Origin: an uncultured Bacteroidota bacterium
GTDB taxonomy: Bacteria; Bacteroidota; Bacteroidia; Flavobacteriales; Flavobacteriaceae
Reading direction: 5' to 3'
DNA: 64,000 bases
Assembly (NCBI GenBank): GCA_902519955.1
Contig: CABYMF010000003.1
Location: 1 to 64,000 of the forward strand
Part shown: positions 1 to 10,464 of the stretch, piece after piece
Numbering within the stretch: the stretch's first letter is position 1
How the letters are laid out: every line of letters starts with the position of its first letter
Position numbers and translations under genes: made by a program
Notes under the pieces: generated by a model
The model's input: the letters and a program-made list of their open reading frames with translations, nothing else
Databases searched by the model: none
Told to the model about the DNA's origin: nothing

Positions 1-1
1 C

Positions 2-928
2 TTCCTTTTTATTGTGGGTGTTTCAATTGTTCTTTCACTCAATAACAAAAAAGGTTTAGATAGAAACAAAACAATAAGAAGAATCATATGGAGAGCTTTT
101 AAAATATATTTAGTAGGCTTGTTTTTATGGATATTTCCATCTTTTGACTTTGATAATATAAGGTGGACTGGAGTTCTTCAAAGAATTTCATTTGTTTTTC
201 TTTTCTGTGGAATGATATATATGTTCATTGAAAAAAAATATTTTATGTATTTGTCTTTTATAGCATTAATTCTTTATTGGTTTATAATGCTTTACTTACC
301 AATACCAGGAATAGGTCAACCGGATTTAAGTGTACCTGAATTAAATATGGCTCATTATATTGACAAAAATTATTTACCAGGAGTAATGTGGCAAGAAACC
401 TGGGATCCAGAGGGCATACTTACTACAATTCCATCAATAATTACTGGAGTTTTTGGCTTAATTGCAGGTACAATACTAATAAGCAATTCTAATATTAAAG
501 ATAAATTACTTAAACTATTTTATATCGGTTTGATACTTGTTTTTGTTGGTGATTTTTTTAGTTGGTCCTTTCCAGTAAATAAGAATCTATGGAGTACATC
601 GTACACCTTTCTAATGGGTGGAATGTCTTTTATGTTAACAGCAGCATTTACCTACTTAATTGATGTTAATGGTTACAATAAGTTTAAAATGTCTCAGGTT
701 TTTGGTACAAATTCAATTTTCACATACGTATTAGCAGGTATTCTTGGCTCAATATTTTACAGTGATTATATAATTGGAATTCAACTAAATTCAATTTTTG
801 TTAATGCTTTTATAAATGTGGGTATATATCCAAAAGTTGCTTCACTATTTTATGCAGTTATTTACGTATTTATTATCTATATACCTGCTTATTATCTGTT
901 TAAAAAGAAAATATTTATAAAGCTCTAA
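2..928 (+). CDS. DUF5009 / heparan-alpha-glucosaminide N-acetyltransferase-like membrane protein, 5' partial
   Basis: Frame stays open to the window edge (FLFIVGVSIVLSL...); multi-TM with 'RWTGVLQRI' typical of the family. Confidence 0.75.
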   Translation, partial: FLFIVGVSIVLSLNNKKGLDRNKTIRRIIWRAFKIYLVGLFLWIFPSFDFDNIRWTGVLQRISFVFLFCGMIYMFIEKKYFMYLSFIALILYWFIMLYLPIPGIGQPDLSVPELNMAHYIDKNYLPGVMWQETWDPEGILTTIPSIITGVFGLIAGTILISNSNIKDKLLKLFYIGLILVFVGDFFSWSFPVNKNLWSTSYTFLMGGMSFMLTAAFTYLIDVNGYNKFKMSQVFGTNSIFTYVLAGILGSIFYSDYIIGIQLNSIFVNAFINVGIYPKVASLFYAVIYVFIIYIPAYYLFKKKIFIKL

Positions 929-1356
929 TCACTACACTCATCTAGATTTAGTATATCATCTAGAGATGTTTTGCTTGTTTTATAGAAGAATGAAGTGCTT
1001 CCTCCAGTCGATTTTGTCTTTTCTATTACACTATCATTTACAATGTTATAAAACCATGTAATACCATTAAAACTTTCTGAAAGATTAATCTTTGTTTGAT
1101 AATTAAAAACTGCATTAACAATAAAGTTATTTTCATATCTATAGCAGTTATCACCTGAAATATAGACTTCTAAATATTCTCCATTCTCATTATCGTTAAA
1201 TTTCCAAATTGATTGATTCCTATCTGAAGTCCAATAGGTGCCATCAAGGCATTCTAGAAAAGTAGAGCATTTATCAGACTTATCTTTATTTGAGCAACTT
1301 GTTATCATTAATGAAAGTAAAATTGCTATTGAATAATTATAAAAATTTTTTTTCAT
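925..1356 (-). CDS. hypothetical lipoprotein
   Basis: Signal peptide with lipobox-like 'LMITSCSN'; no family recognised. Confidence 0.6.
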   Translation of the reverse strand: MKKNFYNYSIAILLSLMITSCSNKDKSDKCSTFLECLDGTYWTSDRNQSIWKFNDNENGEYLEVYISGDNCYRYENNFIVNAVFNYQTKINLSESFNGITWFYNIVNDSVIEKTKSTGGSTSFFYKTSKTSLDDILNLDECSD

Positions 1357-1357
1357 A

Positions 1358-3499
1358 TCAATTTATATATGGTACCTGTTCAAGTGCTAAACTTATATTA
1401 GTTTCAGGTCTTTGACAAGTTTTGTTTTGGCAAACATAAATATATGTTTCATCTTCAAAAAATCTATCAATAAACAAAGGGAGTTTGCTCTCTGTCTTTG
1501 ATTGAACAATAATAGTGTTAGGTGAGAAGTAGTTAGTTATTTCATCGGTAATAAGTTTTGATTCAGGTCCAATAACGGCAATTTCATAGAATGATTCGAC
1601 TCTATTAAGAATATTATTAGCCCATACTGAATATGAGTTAATATTATTGTCAATTACACTCTGTACGGAATTGACCATATTGTCTGATAAACTTAGATAC
1701 TCATCATCAAAAATTACATGCCCAATATTAAATAGTTGTTCTGCTATTATTGAATTTGGTGAAGGAACCACACCATCATCAACAGAAATTAACTTTGTAA
1801 ATAACTCTTCGTTATTACTATATCTAAGTAGATCAGATTCATCATCTTTGAAAATATTAACAGCTTCATCAGTTATCTTTTTTGAAAAATTAAAGTATGA
1901 TTCATCACCTGTCGCTTGAAAAAGTCTCATAGAGGCTTTAGCGAGGTATGCATAATCTTCAAGAACTCCCTCTTGAAACTGATTTTCTTTGTATGTATGT
2001 ATAAGTTTGTTCCTTTTAAATGAGTTTGCTTTAAGTTCTTCGAACATATTAATTGCTTTGTTCAAATATTCAAGGTTATTCAAAGCCTCATATGCATCTA
2101 CCAGTCCAGTAATTGCAAGTGAGTTCCATGAAACAATTATCTTATCATCAATTCGTGGCTTTGTTCTGCTCTTTTTTATTTCAATAATATTAGATTCCCA
2201 TATTATTTTTAGATTTAATAAATCAGTATGAGATAAATTATTTAACTTAAGCCAATCTTCTTCCTGATTATTTTTGTTTGGTAAAAGTAGATACCTATCC
2301 TTCTCCCAAGGTTTATCTATATCAATATTATAATAGCTCATAAAGGTTTTAAGTTCAGTATCCTTTGATATTATATTTAGCTCTTCACTACTAAACGAAT
2401 AATATTTTCCTTCTTGTCCATCAGTATCTGCATCCATGGCTGCATAATACAACCCTTCTTTTGAAGACATTTTTGAATTAAGAAAATCAATTGTTTCAAG
2501 TGTAACATCCTTGTAGTAATCGTCTTTAAATACTTTGAATGCAAGCGAATATAAACTTATCATTTGAGCTTGATCATAAAGCATTTTTTCAAAATGTGGA
2601 ATTTTCCATTCATTGTCAACGGTATATCTATAAAACCCTCCCTCAATAAAATCATTAAGACCACTTGAAGATATAATATCAAGTGTTTTTTTAACATGGT
2701 CCAAGACCTCTTTGTCGTTGAATATCCTTGCATAGTTAAGAAGAAAAATATATTTTGAAGGAGAAACAAATTTTTGTTGCGCTAGGTCTCCTCCATTATC
2801 TAAATCCCATTTACCCTTCCAGCTTTCAACGTTATTTTTTAGTAATTCTGGATTAAAATCACTTATTTCCTTTCTTTTATATATAGTATTTATATCAGTT
2901 ACTCCTCTCTTTACATTATCTGCCAACTCTTTTAGGCCATCATAATTATCCTTTTTTAGTCTGATAATCCTTTTGAGTATATCATCCCATTGAGATGTTG
3001 TGTGGTATGTTCCAGCATAGATTGGGCTGCCATCAGGAAGAGTAATAACATTTAAAGGCCAACCACCCATGCCTGTCATTAATTGTGATGCTGTCATATA
3101 TGCTTGATCTACATCTGGATTTTCCTCTCTATCAACTTTTATGTTCACAAAGTTTTCGTTCATAAGATTAGCAATCGAATCATTTGCAAAAGTTTCATCT
3201 TCCATTACATGACACCAGTGACAACTTGAATATCCTATACTAATAACTATTAATTTATCAAGTTCTTGAGTTATATCAAAAATTGAACTAGACCACCTTT
3301 GCCAGTTTATTGGATTTTCAGCATGCTGTTTAAGATAAAGACTAGTTTCTTTATTTAGCTGATTTTGATTTACATTATTAATATTCACCCCTGAGTTACA
3401 TGAATAAATTACAGATAAAATTAGTATATAAAAATTAACCTTGATTACATTATAAATTTTAAAATCAATATTTATTTTATTCATAATTAAAGATTTCAT
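1358..3499 (-). CDS. thioredoxin domain-containing protein (DUF255, YyaL/SSP411-like)
   Basis: SLYLKQHAENPINWQRW, SYSSCHWCHVMEDETFANDSIA, GGWPLNV motifs. Confidence 0.9.
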   Translation of the reverse strand: MKSLIMNKINIDFKIYNVIKVNFYILILSVIYSCNSGVNINNVNQNQLNKETSLYLKQHAENPINWQRWSSSIFDITQELDKLIVISIGYSSCHWCHVMEDETFANDSIANLMNENFVNIKVDREENPDVDQAYMTASQLMTGMGGWPLNVITLPDGSPIYAGTYHTTSQWDDILKRIIRLKKDNYDGLKELADNVKRGVTDINTIYKRKEISDFNPELLKNNVESWKGKWDLDNGGDLAQQKFVSPSKYIFLLNYARIFNDKEVLDHVKKTLDIISSSGLNDFIEGGFYRYTVDNEWKIPHFEKMLYDQAQMISLYSLAFKVFKDDYYKDVTLETIDFLNSKMSSKEGLYYAAMDADTDGQEGKYYSFSSEELNIISKDTELKTFMSYYNIDIDKPWEKDRYLLLPNKNNQEEDWLKLNNLSHTDLLNLKIIWESNIIEIKKSRTKPRIDDKIIVSWNSLAITGLVDAYEALNNLEYLNKAINMFEELKANSFKRNKLIHTYKENQFQEGVLEDYAYLAKASMRLFQATGDESYFNFSKKITDEAVNIFKDDESDLLRYSNNEELFTKLISVDDGVVPSPNSIIAEQLFNIGHVIFDDEYLSLSDNMVNSVQSVIDNNINSYSVWANNILNRVESFYEIAVIGPESKLITDEITNYFSPNTIIVQSKTESKLPLFIDRFFEDETYIYVCQNKTCQRPETNISLALEQVPYIN

Positions 3500-3646
3500 A
3501 ATAAAAGATTAGTTTTTTTTTTGATTATGTAAAACTTAAAAAAAATTTTAAAAGTTAGAAACCAAAAAAAACACAAGTACTAATTTAGTAATATTAAAGG
3601 ACTAAATCTACTATAAATAGTCTGTTAATTGTAGAATCTGATTTGC

Positions 3647-3684
3647 AAAACCTGCCTTTTTTGGTTTTTTAGGCAGGTTTTTTT
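3647..3684. terminator. probable intrinsic terminator
   Basis: AAAACCTGCCT ... AGGCAGGTTTTTTT hairpin. Confidence 0.7.
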
Positions 3685-3961
3685 ATGGGCAATATCTATC
3701 CCCAACACCGACTGAGTCAAAAGTTTCCTTGTCAACTTTTCCTGAACCATAAGGGTCTGGTACTCCGGTATACAGATTATTGCTAGATGAATAATTATTA
3801 GGCCCGTCAAATCCCATTGAATTATTATCAAGTAGTAGATAATAATCACCATTAATTATTTCTTTGCCTTCAATACTATAACATCTTTCTTTGTCACAAG
3901 AAACACTTAAAAGAAATAGGTTTATACAGAAAAATCTAATTATTATTCGTATTGTTTCCAT
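3683..3961 (-). CDS. hypothetical lipoprotein
   Basis: Signal peptide 'FLLSVSCDKE'. Confidence 0.5.
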   Translation of the reverse strand: METIRIIIRFFCINLFLLSVSCDKERCYSIEGKEIINGDYYLLLDNNSMGFDGPNNYSSSNNLYTGVPDPYGSGKVDKETFDSVGVGDRYCP

Positions 3962-4380
3962 ATAAATGTTGACCCATCTAAATTTACGGCCAAAACATCA
4001 AATTTTGCTCTTTCATCTATAGTCTCCATGCCGGGTACATTCGTTCCAGCAGGCATACCAGGTACAGTTATTCCTTTTATATTGGGTTTCTCATCAAGTA
4101 ACTTAGTTATAGCATCATATGGAACATGTCCTTCAACAAAATAACCTGCAATGAGTCCTGTGTGACAAGAAGATAAGCTCATGTCAATACCAGCCTCTAC
4201 TTTTTTGGAATACATATCATCCGTTTTGATTGCTTCAACATTCATACCATTACTTTGCATGTTAGCAACCCAACCAGAGCAACAGCCACAAGTTGGAGAT
4301 TGATAAACTACAAGTTTTTCTTTTGTATCTTGTGAACAAGATAGCATAAGAAGTGTTAAGCTTAAAATTATTTTTTTCAT
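3943..4380 (-). CDS. DUF411 domain-containing putative metal-binding protein
   Basis: VYQSPTCGCCSGWVANMQSNGMNVEAI, CHTGLIAGYFVEGHVP; likely start MKKIILSLTLLMLSCSQ at 4380. Confidence 0.9.
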   Translation of the reverse strand: MKKIILSLTLLMLSCSQDTKEKLVVYQSPTCGCCSGWVANMQSNGMNVEAIKTDDMYSKKVEAGIDMSLSSCHTGLIAGYFVEGHVPYDAITKLLDEKPNIKGITVPGMPAGTNVPGMETIDERAKFDVLAVNLDGSTFIWKQYE

Positions 4381-4406
4381 TTTACAAATATCGTTTTTTT
4401 TTATAA

Positions 4407-5024
4407 ATGGAACTAAACCAAGAAACGTTAAAAAAAGCATATAATTATTTATCTAAAGATCCGTGTCTTGATTATTTAATAAATAAATTTTCATTAAATA
4501 TTAATATTTCTGAAAGATTCAATGAAAATTATCCACTTGCACTATCTTATTTAGTGATAGAACAACAAGTTAGCTTTAAAGCTGCCATAACAATAAAAGA
4601 AAGGTTTATAAAAAAAGTTGAAAATCTTTCTAATGATGAAATAATTGAATTAGAAGATAAAGATCTACAATCTATTGGAATATCTTATAGAAAGGCTACC
4701 TACATTAAAAATGTTTTTATGTTTTTTAAAGACTACAGTTTTGACTTCATAGGAGCATCCAATAAGGAAGTTATTAATGAGTTATCCAAGATAAAAGGAA
4801 TTGGAATTTGGTCTTCTGAAATGTTTTTAATGTTTGTGCTAATGAGAATTAATATCTTCTCTAAGGGAGACCTAGCACTAATGAACAGTATAAAAATCAA
4901 TTATAAAATGGATATTAAAGATGAGTCTAAAGTAAATTCTTTAGTAGAATCTTGGTCTCCATATAAAAGCGTTGCTTCACTACTACTTTGGAAATCAATT
5001 GAAGAGAAATACTTCTATACATAA
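4407..5024 (+). CDS. DNA-3-methyladenine glycosylase II-like (HhH-GPD) protein
   Basis: HhH-GPD region 'LSKIKGIGIWSSEMFLMFVL'. Confidence 0.85.
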   Translation: MELNQETLKKAYNYLSKDPCLDYLINKFSLNINISERFNENYPLALSYLVIEQQVSFKAAITIKERFIKKVENLSNDEIIELEDKDLQSIGISYRKATYIKNVFMFFKDYSFDFIGASNKEVINELSKIKGIGIWSSEMFLMFVLMRINIFSKGDLALMNSIKINYKMDIKDESKVNSLVESWSPYKSVASLLLWKSIEEKYFYT

Positions 5025-5039
5025 TTACTAAATTAGCAT

Positions 5040-5234
5040 ATGGATAACTTTAAAAATAAAATTTTAAATTTTTATTATGAGTTAATGTCTCACCCACTAA
5101 TATCTATAGTTATTAGAGTTGTTTTTGTGTGTTTACTTTTAATATTACTCGCATATTTTTTATTTTACGCGATAATTTTTGCTGTTATTTTAATTCCCAT
5201 ATACTATATTTGGAAATATATAAATTCAAAATAA
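5040..5234 (+). CDS. small membrane protein
   Basis: Hydrophobic 64-aa ORF, tightly packed with neighbours. Confidence 0.5.
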   Translation: MDNFKNKILNFYYELMSHPLISIVIRVVFVCLLLILLAYFLFYAIIFAVILIPIYYIWKYINSK

Positions 5235-5528
5235 TTGAAAAAGCTTTCACAAAAAGATATAGAATCAAACTTATTGTTGCTTGACGGATGGATAGAGAAA
5301 AACAATATATTAAGCATAACTTATAAGCTTTCATCATTTATGGAAGTTATGAGTTTTGCAAATCTTGTTTCAGACAGATCAGAAAAGATAGATCACCATC
5401 CAAAAATTATTATTGAATATGATACAATTACTTTTAATTTAACTACTCATAGCATAGGTGGGGTGACATCATTAGATATTAAGCTTGCAAAATTTATTCA
5501 TGAAACTTTTAATGAACTCTTCTCTTAA
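5235..5528 (+). CDS. 4a-hydroxytetrahydrobiopterin dehydratase (PCD/DCoH), TTG start
   Basis: 'RSEKIDHHPKIIIEYDTITFNLTTHSIGGVTSLDIKLAKFI' matches PCD family signature. Confidence 0.9.
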   Translation: MKKLSQKDIESNLLLLDGWIEKNNILSITYKLSSFMEVMSFANLVSDRSEKIDHHPKIIIEYDTITFNLTTHSIGGVTSLDIKLAKFIHETFNELFS

Positions 5529-6894
5529 TATTAAAAGACTAATATTTTTAATTTTTTTAGCATTTCATTACTCATGTAGTAAACAAGACTCTTTTGAAAA
5601 TAATGAATTAACTACAGTTATATTTGAAAATCTCAGTGAAAATTTTCCAACTATGAAAATTAATACTAATGGAAGACAGATAGTAGATGAACCAAAAATA
5701 ATGGCAGACTTAACTGTTTTAGAAAATGATAATCAATCAAATTATAAAATAGGAATAGAGATTAGAGGAAGTTCTTCTCAAAGTTTTCCAAAAAAATCAT
5801 ATGGATTTGAATCAAAAAACTCAAGCTATACAGAGGACTTAGATATTAGTATTGGTGGTTTTCCAAGTGAAGAAGATTGGATACTTTATGGTCCATATAC
5901 TGATAAATCACTAATAAGGAACAAACTTGTTTTTGATTTATCGAATAGTATAGGTTTTAAAGCAAGTAATACAAAATTTTATAATTTATTTATTAATGAT
6001 GAAAATAAAGGTCTTTATGTTCTTATGGAAAAGATTAAAAGGGATATAAACAGAGTTAACATTTCAAAATTTGATGAAAATTCAGATGTAGGTGGTTTTA
6101 TTATAAAGATTGACAAACCTACAGGCGAAGGAGCAACATGTAATACCTGCTATTCCGAATTGTTTTCATTTAGATCAAATTATAACACTAATGGAGATAT
6201 TACCGAGGAATCAGGAATTTATTTCATTTATCATTATCCTAAGCCCAGTGAAATAAATAATAATCAAAAACAGTATATTATTTCTTCTGTAAATTCTTTT
6301 GAATCAGTATTAGCTAAAGAAAATTTTGATTACTCTGAAAGTCCTGACTACCTGAATTTTATTGACATTGATAGTTTTATTGATTTTTTTATAATTAATG
6401 AACTTACAAAAAACATAGATGGTTACAGACTAAGTACTTACCTATATAAAGATCCTAATGGAAAATTAAAAATGGGTCCAATATGGGACTTTAATTTAGC
6501 ATTTGGAAATGCAAATTATTGTGAAGGTAGTAAAGCAACTGGCTGGGGATATAAGTTTAATTCAGTGTGTCCTGGTGATATTTGGCAAATACCTTTTTGG
6601 TGGGATAGATTAATGGAAAGTGAATATTTCAAAGATAGACTAAAAAATAGGTGGGAAGAACTTAGACAAAATAAATTAAGTAATCTTACTATAAATAATA
6701 TTATTGACTCTCATTTAAAATTTCTTTCAAATAATAATATAATAAATGAAAACTTCATTTATTGGCCAATTTTGGGTAAATGGGTATGGCCAAATTCTTT
6801 TATAGGAAATAGTCATGATGAAGAAATAAATTTCTTGAGGGAATGGATAGATAGAAGATTAAGTTGGCTGGATCAACATATGGGATTTCTCTAA
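5512..6894 (+). CDS. CotH kinase family lipoprotein
   Basis: 'IEIRGSSSQSFPKKSYGFE', 'GPYTDKSLIRNKLVFDLSN', 'GPIWDFNLAFGNANYC'. Confidence 0.88.
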   Translation: MNSSLNIKRLIFLIFLAFHYSCSKQDSFENNELTTVIFENLSENFPTMKINTNGRQIVDEPKIMADLTVLENDNQSNYKIGIEIRGSSSQSFPKKSYGFESKNSSYTEDLDISIGGFPSEEDWILYGPYTDKSLIRNKLVFDLSNSIGFKASNTKFYNLFINDENKGLYVLMEKIKRDINRVNISKFDENSDVGGFIIKIDKPTGEGATCNTCYSELFSFRSNYNTNGDITEESGIYFIYHYPKPSEINNNQKQYIISSVNSFESVLAKENFDYSESPDYLNFIDIDSFIDFFIINELTKNIDGYRLSTYLYKDPNGKLKMGPIWDFNLAFGNANYCEGSKATGWGYKFNSVCPGDIWQIPFWWDRLMESEYFKDRLKNRWEELRQNKLSNLTINNIIDSHLKFLSNNNIINENFIYWPILGKWVWPNSFIGNSHDEEINFLREWIDRRLSWLDQHMGFL

Positions 6895-7748
6895 GGCATT
6901 CTTTTTCCCACACTCACCTCAAGAAGTTCAAACCAGTCAATTAATTCAATTTCAATTTTAAGTGAATTTACACTCTTTTTTAACCTATTAGATTTAGTTG
7001 TTCCAATCACTGGATAAACTTTTGACGGATGTTTAAGTAGCCAAGATATAAGTAGTTCATAGTCTGTGCATCCATATTTATTTTTAAACTTGTCTACAAC
7101 TTTTATTATTTTACTATCATCCTCCCCTTTAAAGTATGATCCTAAGGGGCTATAAGCCATTGGTAATATATTATTTGCCTGCATATATTCTAATGTACCG
7201 TCAAATATATGGTCAAGATGGGTAAGGGATAGATTTATTTGGTTATATAATACTTCAACTTTTCCTTTAAACATATCAATTTGATTAGCTGTAAAATTAG
7301 AGACCCCAAAACTTTTAATTTTACCACTTTTAATTAACCCATTAACAGTATCAGCGATTTTCGAAATATCCATTAAAGGGCTTGGTCTATGCAATAGAAG
7401 GCAATCTAGGTAATCTGTTCTAAGGTTTTTTAGTGAATTGTCAACAGATTTAATTATGTGATCCTCTGAATAGTCATAATGCTTAATTTTAACTGGTAAT
7501 TTTTTACTTGGGTACTTAATACCACATTTAGATATAAAAAAAACATCTTCTCTTTTAATTTCTGTTTCAGCAAACGCATCTCCAAAATATTCTTCAGTAG
7601 TATAACCACCATATATATCGGCGTGATCAAATGAATTAATTCCAGAATCAAATGATTCGGAAATTAATTTACACATATCCTGTTTGGAATGATTAACTCC
7701 CCAAACACCCCAGTTCATTGTTCCTGATATTATTCTGGATAAGTTCAT
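6891..7748 (-). CDS. aldo/keto reductase
   Basis: 'FDHADIYGGY', 'DYLDCLLLHRP', 'SFGVSNFT', 'NQINLSL'. Confidence 0.92.
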   Translation of the reverse strand: MNLSRIISGTMNWGVWGVNHSKQDMCKLISESFDSGINSFDHADIYGGYTTEEYFGDAFAETEIKREDVFFISKCGIKYPSKKLPVKIKHYDYSEDHIIKSVDNSLKNLRTDYLDCLLLHRPSPLMDISKIADTVNGLIKSGKIKSFGVSNFTANQIDMFKGKVEVLYNQINLSLTHLDHIFDGTLEYMQANNILPMAYSPLGSYFKGEDDSKIIKVVDKFKNKYGCTDYELLISWLLKHPSKVYPVIGTTKSNRLKKSVNSLKIEIELIDWFELLEVSVGKRMP

Positions 7749-8197
7749 CCTTGAAATGGAATTGATGAATGATGAAGATTAATTTTTACTAATCCATTAA
7801 CTTCTATGTATCCAAAAGAGAACTCTACATTAATTTTTGAACTTTTATTTTCGAATATATAGTTTCCCATAGCTAGGGCATGTTCCTCTCCTAAAATAAT
7901 ATGTGAGTTTTCAAAGGTAATTTTAGACCAATTAGATAATGCAAAACCTGTATCCTCCTCACATTCCTTTTCATTTCCTGCAATAAAATAGGAGATAGCA
8001 GACTTTTTATCATTTCTAAACTGAACATCCTTTACTTTTGTTGGTTTAAAAAGGACTTGATCATCAAAATTATATAATCTGTCTAAAAAATCACTTGCGA
8101 ATTTTTCAAGTGATGTTCTATCATTAGATATTTGCCCCATTTTGATTATTCCCTCTGACCAAGAATTTTGGGCTTTAATAATATCTTGTTCTGTCAT
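7745..8197 (-). CDS. hypothetical protein (NTF2/SnoaL-like fold suspected)
   Basis: MTEQDIIKAQNSWSEGIIKMGQ... start at 8197; overall pattern resembles SnoaL-like proteins. Confidence 0.55.
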   Translation of the reverse strand: MTEQDIIKAQNSWSEGIIKMGQISNDRTSLEKFASDFLDRLYNFDDQVLFKPTKVKDVQFRNDKKSAISYFIAGNEKECEEDTGFALSNWSKITFENSHIILGEEHALAMGNYIFENKSSKINVEFSFGYIEVNGLVKINLHHSSIPFQG

Positions 8198-8222
8198 ATT
8201 AATAAATATATAAAATGTTAGA

Positions 8223-8408
8223 TTACTGTTCAATTGAATTTGCAGAAAAACTTGTTATATTATTTCCATCTGAAGAGTAAAATATCTCAATAGGATTACA
8301 ACAAACCTCGCAATCCTCTATATATGAGTCTGTGTAAACCGATTTATCTAATATCATTGAAATTTCTTCCCAACAGTAGGGGCATTGAAAGAAAAACTCT
8401 TCTGTCAT
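8223..8408 (-). CDS. CPXCG-motif cysteine-rich protein
   Basis: FFFQCPYCWEEISM...DCEVCCNPIEI. Confidence 0.85.
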   Translation of the reverse strand: MTEEFFFQCPYCWEEISMILDKSVYTDSYIEDCEVCCNPIEIFYSSDGNNITSFSANSIEQ

Positions 8409-8641
8409 GAAAAAAAACTCATTAAAACACTAAACAGAAACATTATTATTAATAAAATTAAAAAAGGTCTAAAGAATTTCATTTTAATCATATTAATAAT
8501 TATTTGCATTTAAATCTAAATTTATTATTAAAAAGTTAACAATATACTAGCAAAATGATAAATTTTCGTTTAAAGGTATATCTTATATCAAAATAATCTT
8601 TTCTTATAACTAGATTTACATTTAAAAATAAAATATCAAAT

Positions 8642-9361
8642 ATGAGAAAATTACTTTTAATATTACTAACAGTATTCTCCTTTGGAGTAAATGCACAATA
8701 TTTTTCTGTAACATATATAAATGTTTCTCAGGAGGATGTTGCCGAAGTCGCAAGACTTGAAACTCAATATTGGTCAAAAGTTGCAAAGGCTAACATCGAT
8801 TCTGGTAAGCAAATGGGTTGGGGTCTCTTTGCAAAAGTAGGAGGAGCCTCTGATACATGGACACATGCTTTTGTAAATGTTTACTCATCAATTGATCAAA
8901 TGATGGATTTATCAATTTGGAATCCAGAAGAATTAATTGGTGTTTCAGCTGAAGATATTTCTACAGCTCAATATTATAATGCTAGCACTACTCACCACTA
9001 TAAAATTCAAGGACAAGTCCCTGGATCTTCTGGTCTTGCAGCGGTATGGAATTATGGAAGACCTGAAAACCTTCAGGGGTTTGTAAAGGATAATGTAGAG
9101 TTGTGGGGTCCATTTTTTGCAAAAAATGATACAGGCAGAACAAACTGGGGAATTGCAACAAAAATTACTGGTGTAAATCCAACTAATGCAACAGTGATGA
9201 CTTGGGATGGTTATAGTTCAGTTGCCGAAGCAGTTAAAGTTTTAGCTGGTGAAGGTAATAATTCAGGTCCTTCTGGGTCTAAAACTGGAGAATATATGCC
9301 TGATGGATTTCTTTACAGAGCTGTAGTTCAACAAGTTATGTGGATAGATGCAAACCAATAA
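8642..9361 (+). CDS. secreted protein, putative tandem ABM-like family (paralog A)
   Basis: Signal peptide MRKLLLILLTVFSFGVNA; size and layout shared with five other window ORFs. Confidence 0.6.
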   Translation: MRKLLLILLTVFSFGVNAQYFSVTYINVSQEDVAEVARLETQYWSKVAKANIDSGKQMGWGLFAKVGGASDTWTHAFVNVYSSIDQMMDLSIWNPEELIGVSAEDISTAQYYNASTTHHYKIQGQVPGSSGLAAVWNYGRPENLQGFVKDNVELWGPFFAKNDTGRTNWGIATKITGVNPTNATVMTWDGYSSVAEAVKVLAGEGNNSGPSGSKTGEYMPDGFLYRAVVQQVMWIDANQ

Positions 9362-9388
9362 TTTAATTTATTAACCATAAATTAATTA

Positions 9389-9417
9389 AAAACCCCTCGG
9401 AAACTTGGGGTTTTTTT
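9389..9417. terminator. bidirectional intrinsic terminator
   Basis: AAAACCCC-loop-GGGGTTTTTTT between convergent genes. Confidence 0.8.
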
Positions 9418-9419
9418 AT

Positions 9420-10121
9420 TTAAATTAGTAATACGAATGCCATTGTTATCATTAAAGCATTTTCAATAAAAGTTGCCTCAGTCATTGGAAGTTGTAGCGT
9501 TGTTCCAAGACATGCACATTTTATTTTTTTTTTATTTAAAAGTGTTTGAGTTACACCAAAAGATGTAATACCAAGAAGTATAATTGTTAATATTAAGGCA
9601 GCCTCAACTTCAATCCTTGTTAAAAACATTATACCTAATAATACTTCCATAAATGGATATATAGACCCATATAATGATACTTTTTTTGCTAGCGGATCAT
9701 ACATTCTAAATGACATTGAAAATCCCTTGATATCAAGAATTTTGAAAAAACTAAAAATAATATAGAATAATCCCATAAAATCAAGCATTGCATTAGTTAA
9801 ATTCCAATTTTTAAAATTTAATAATAGGCTTGTAATTGATATGTATGTAAGAATTATAAATAAAGGCTTAAGTTGTTTAATCTTACTGACTTTTATTGTT
9901 CCATTGTTTTGAATATTCGCTGTTCCTGTTACTCTGTATTTTGGTGGTAAGGAATCAGATATTAATGAAAAGCTAATCGGTTTCTTGGAATAAATAACTG
10001 CTTCTTGTTTAGTTAAATCAACATAGACTTCATCAACTCCATCAATTGAGCTTAATTTATCTTCTACAGATAATTTACATCCATTACAAGTCATTCCGGA
10101 TATTTTGAAGATGCTTTTCAT
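9420..10121 (-). CDS. heavy-metal-associated (HMA) domain fused to MauE/DoxX-like membrane domain
   Basis: 'ISGMTCNGCKLSVEDKL' HMA motif; C-terminal four-TM segment with 'KCACLGTTLQLPMT'. Confidence 0.85.
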   Translation of the reverse strand: MKSIFKISGMTCNGCKLSVEDKLSSIDGVDEVYVDLTKQEAVIYSKKPISFSLISDSLPPKYRVTGTANIQNNGTIKVSKIKQLKPLFIILTYISITSLLLNFKNWNLTNAMLDFMGLFYIIFSFFKILDIKGFSMSFRMYDPLAKKVSLYGSIYPFMEVLLGIMFLTRIEVEAALILTIILLGITSFGVTQTLLNKKKIKCACLGTTLQLPMTEATFIENALMITMAFVLLI

Positions 10122-10150
10122 ACTATAAAATTACCTAAATTTATAATTAC

Positions 10151-10435
10151 ATGCATAAAACAAGATTAATTCTGATAATTCTTTGTCTGTTTTTTCTAAA
10201 ATCTTGTAGTGTTCATACTTTTACATATGGAGATGGGCCAACAGAGAATTTTAAAAAAACTGTAAAACAACACAACTATGTTGGTGGTTTTATTTCTGAC
10301 GGTACTCCAAAATTAGAAGAACTTAATGATCTAACAGATTATAAATTAATAGTAAAACACACAATTTGGGATGGTTTAATATCAGTTTTATCATTTGGGC
10401 TATACATGCCTACCACTATTATTATAATTAGATAG
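10151..10435 (+). CDS. Bor/Iss-like lipoprotein
   Basis: 'LKSCSVHTFTYGDGP...LISVLSFGLYMPTTIII'. Confidence 0.65.
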   Translation: MHKTRLILIILCLFFLKSCSVHTFTYGDGPTENFKKTVKQHNYVGGFISDGTPKLEELNDLTDYKLIVKHTIWDGLISVLSFGLYMPTTIIIIR

Positions 10436-10464
10436 TAACTTATTTAAAAACAATTAATTATTAA

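Noticed and set aside
1647-2231. Plus-strand ORFs 1647..1919 and 1989..2231
   Set aside because: Antisense to the DUF255 gene; compositional shadow ORFs with no recognisable domain.
2560-3852. ORFs 2560..2769 and 3625..3852
   Set aside because: Alternative frames overlapping better-supported genes; no family features.
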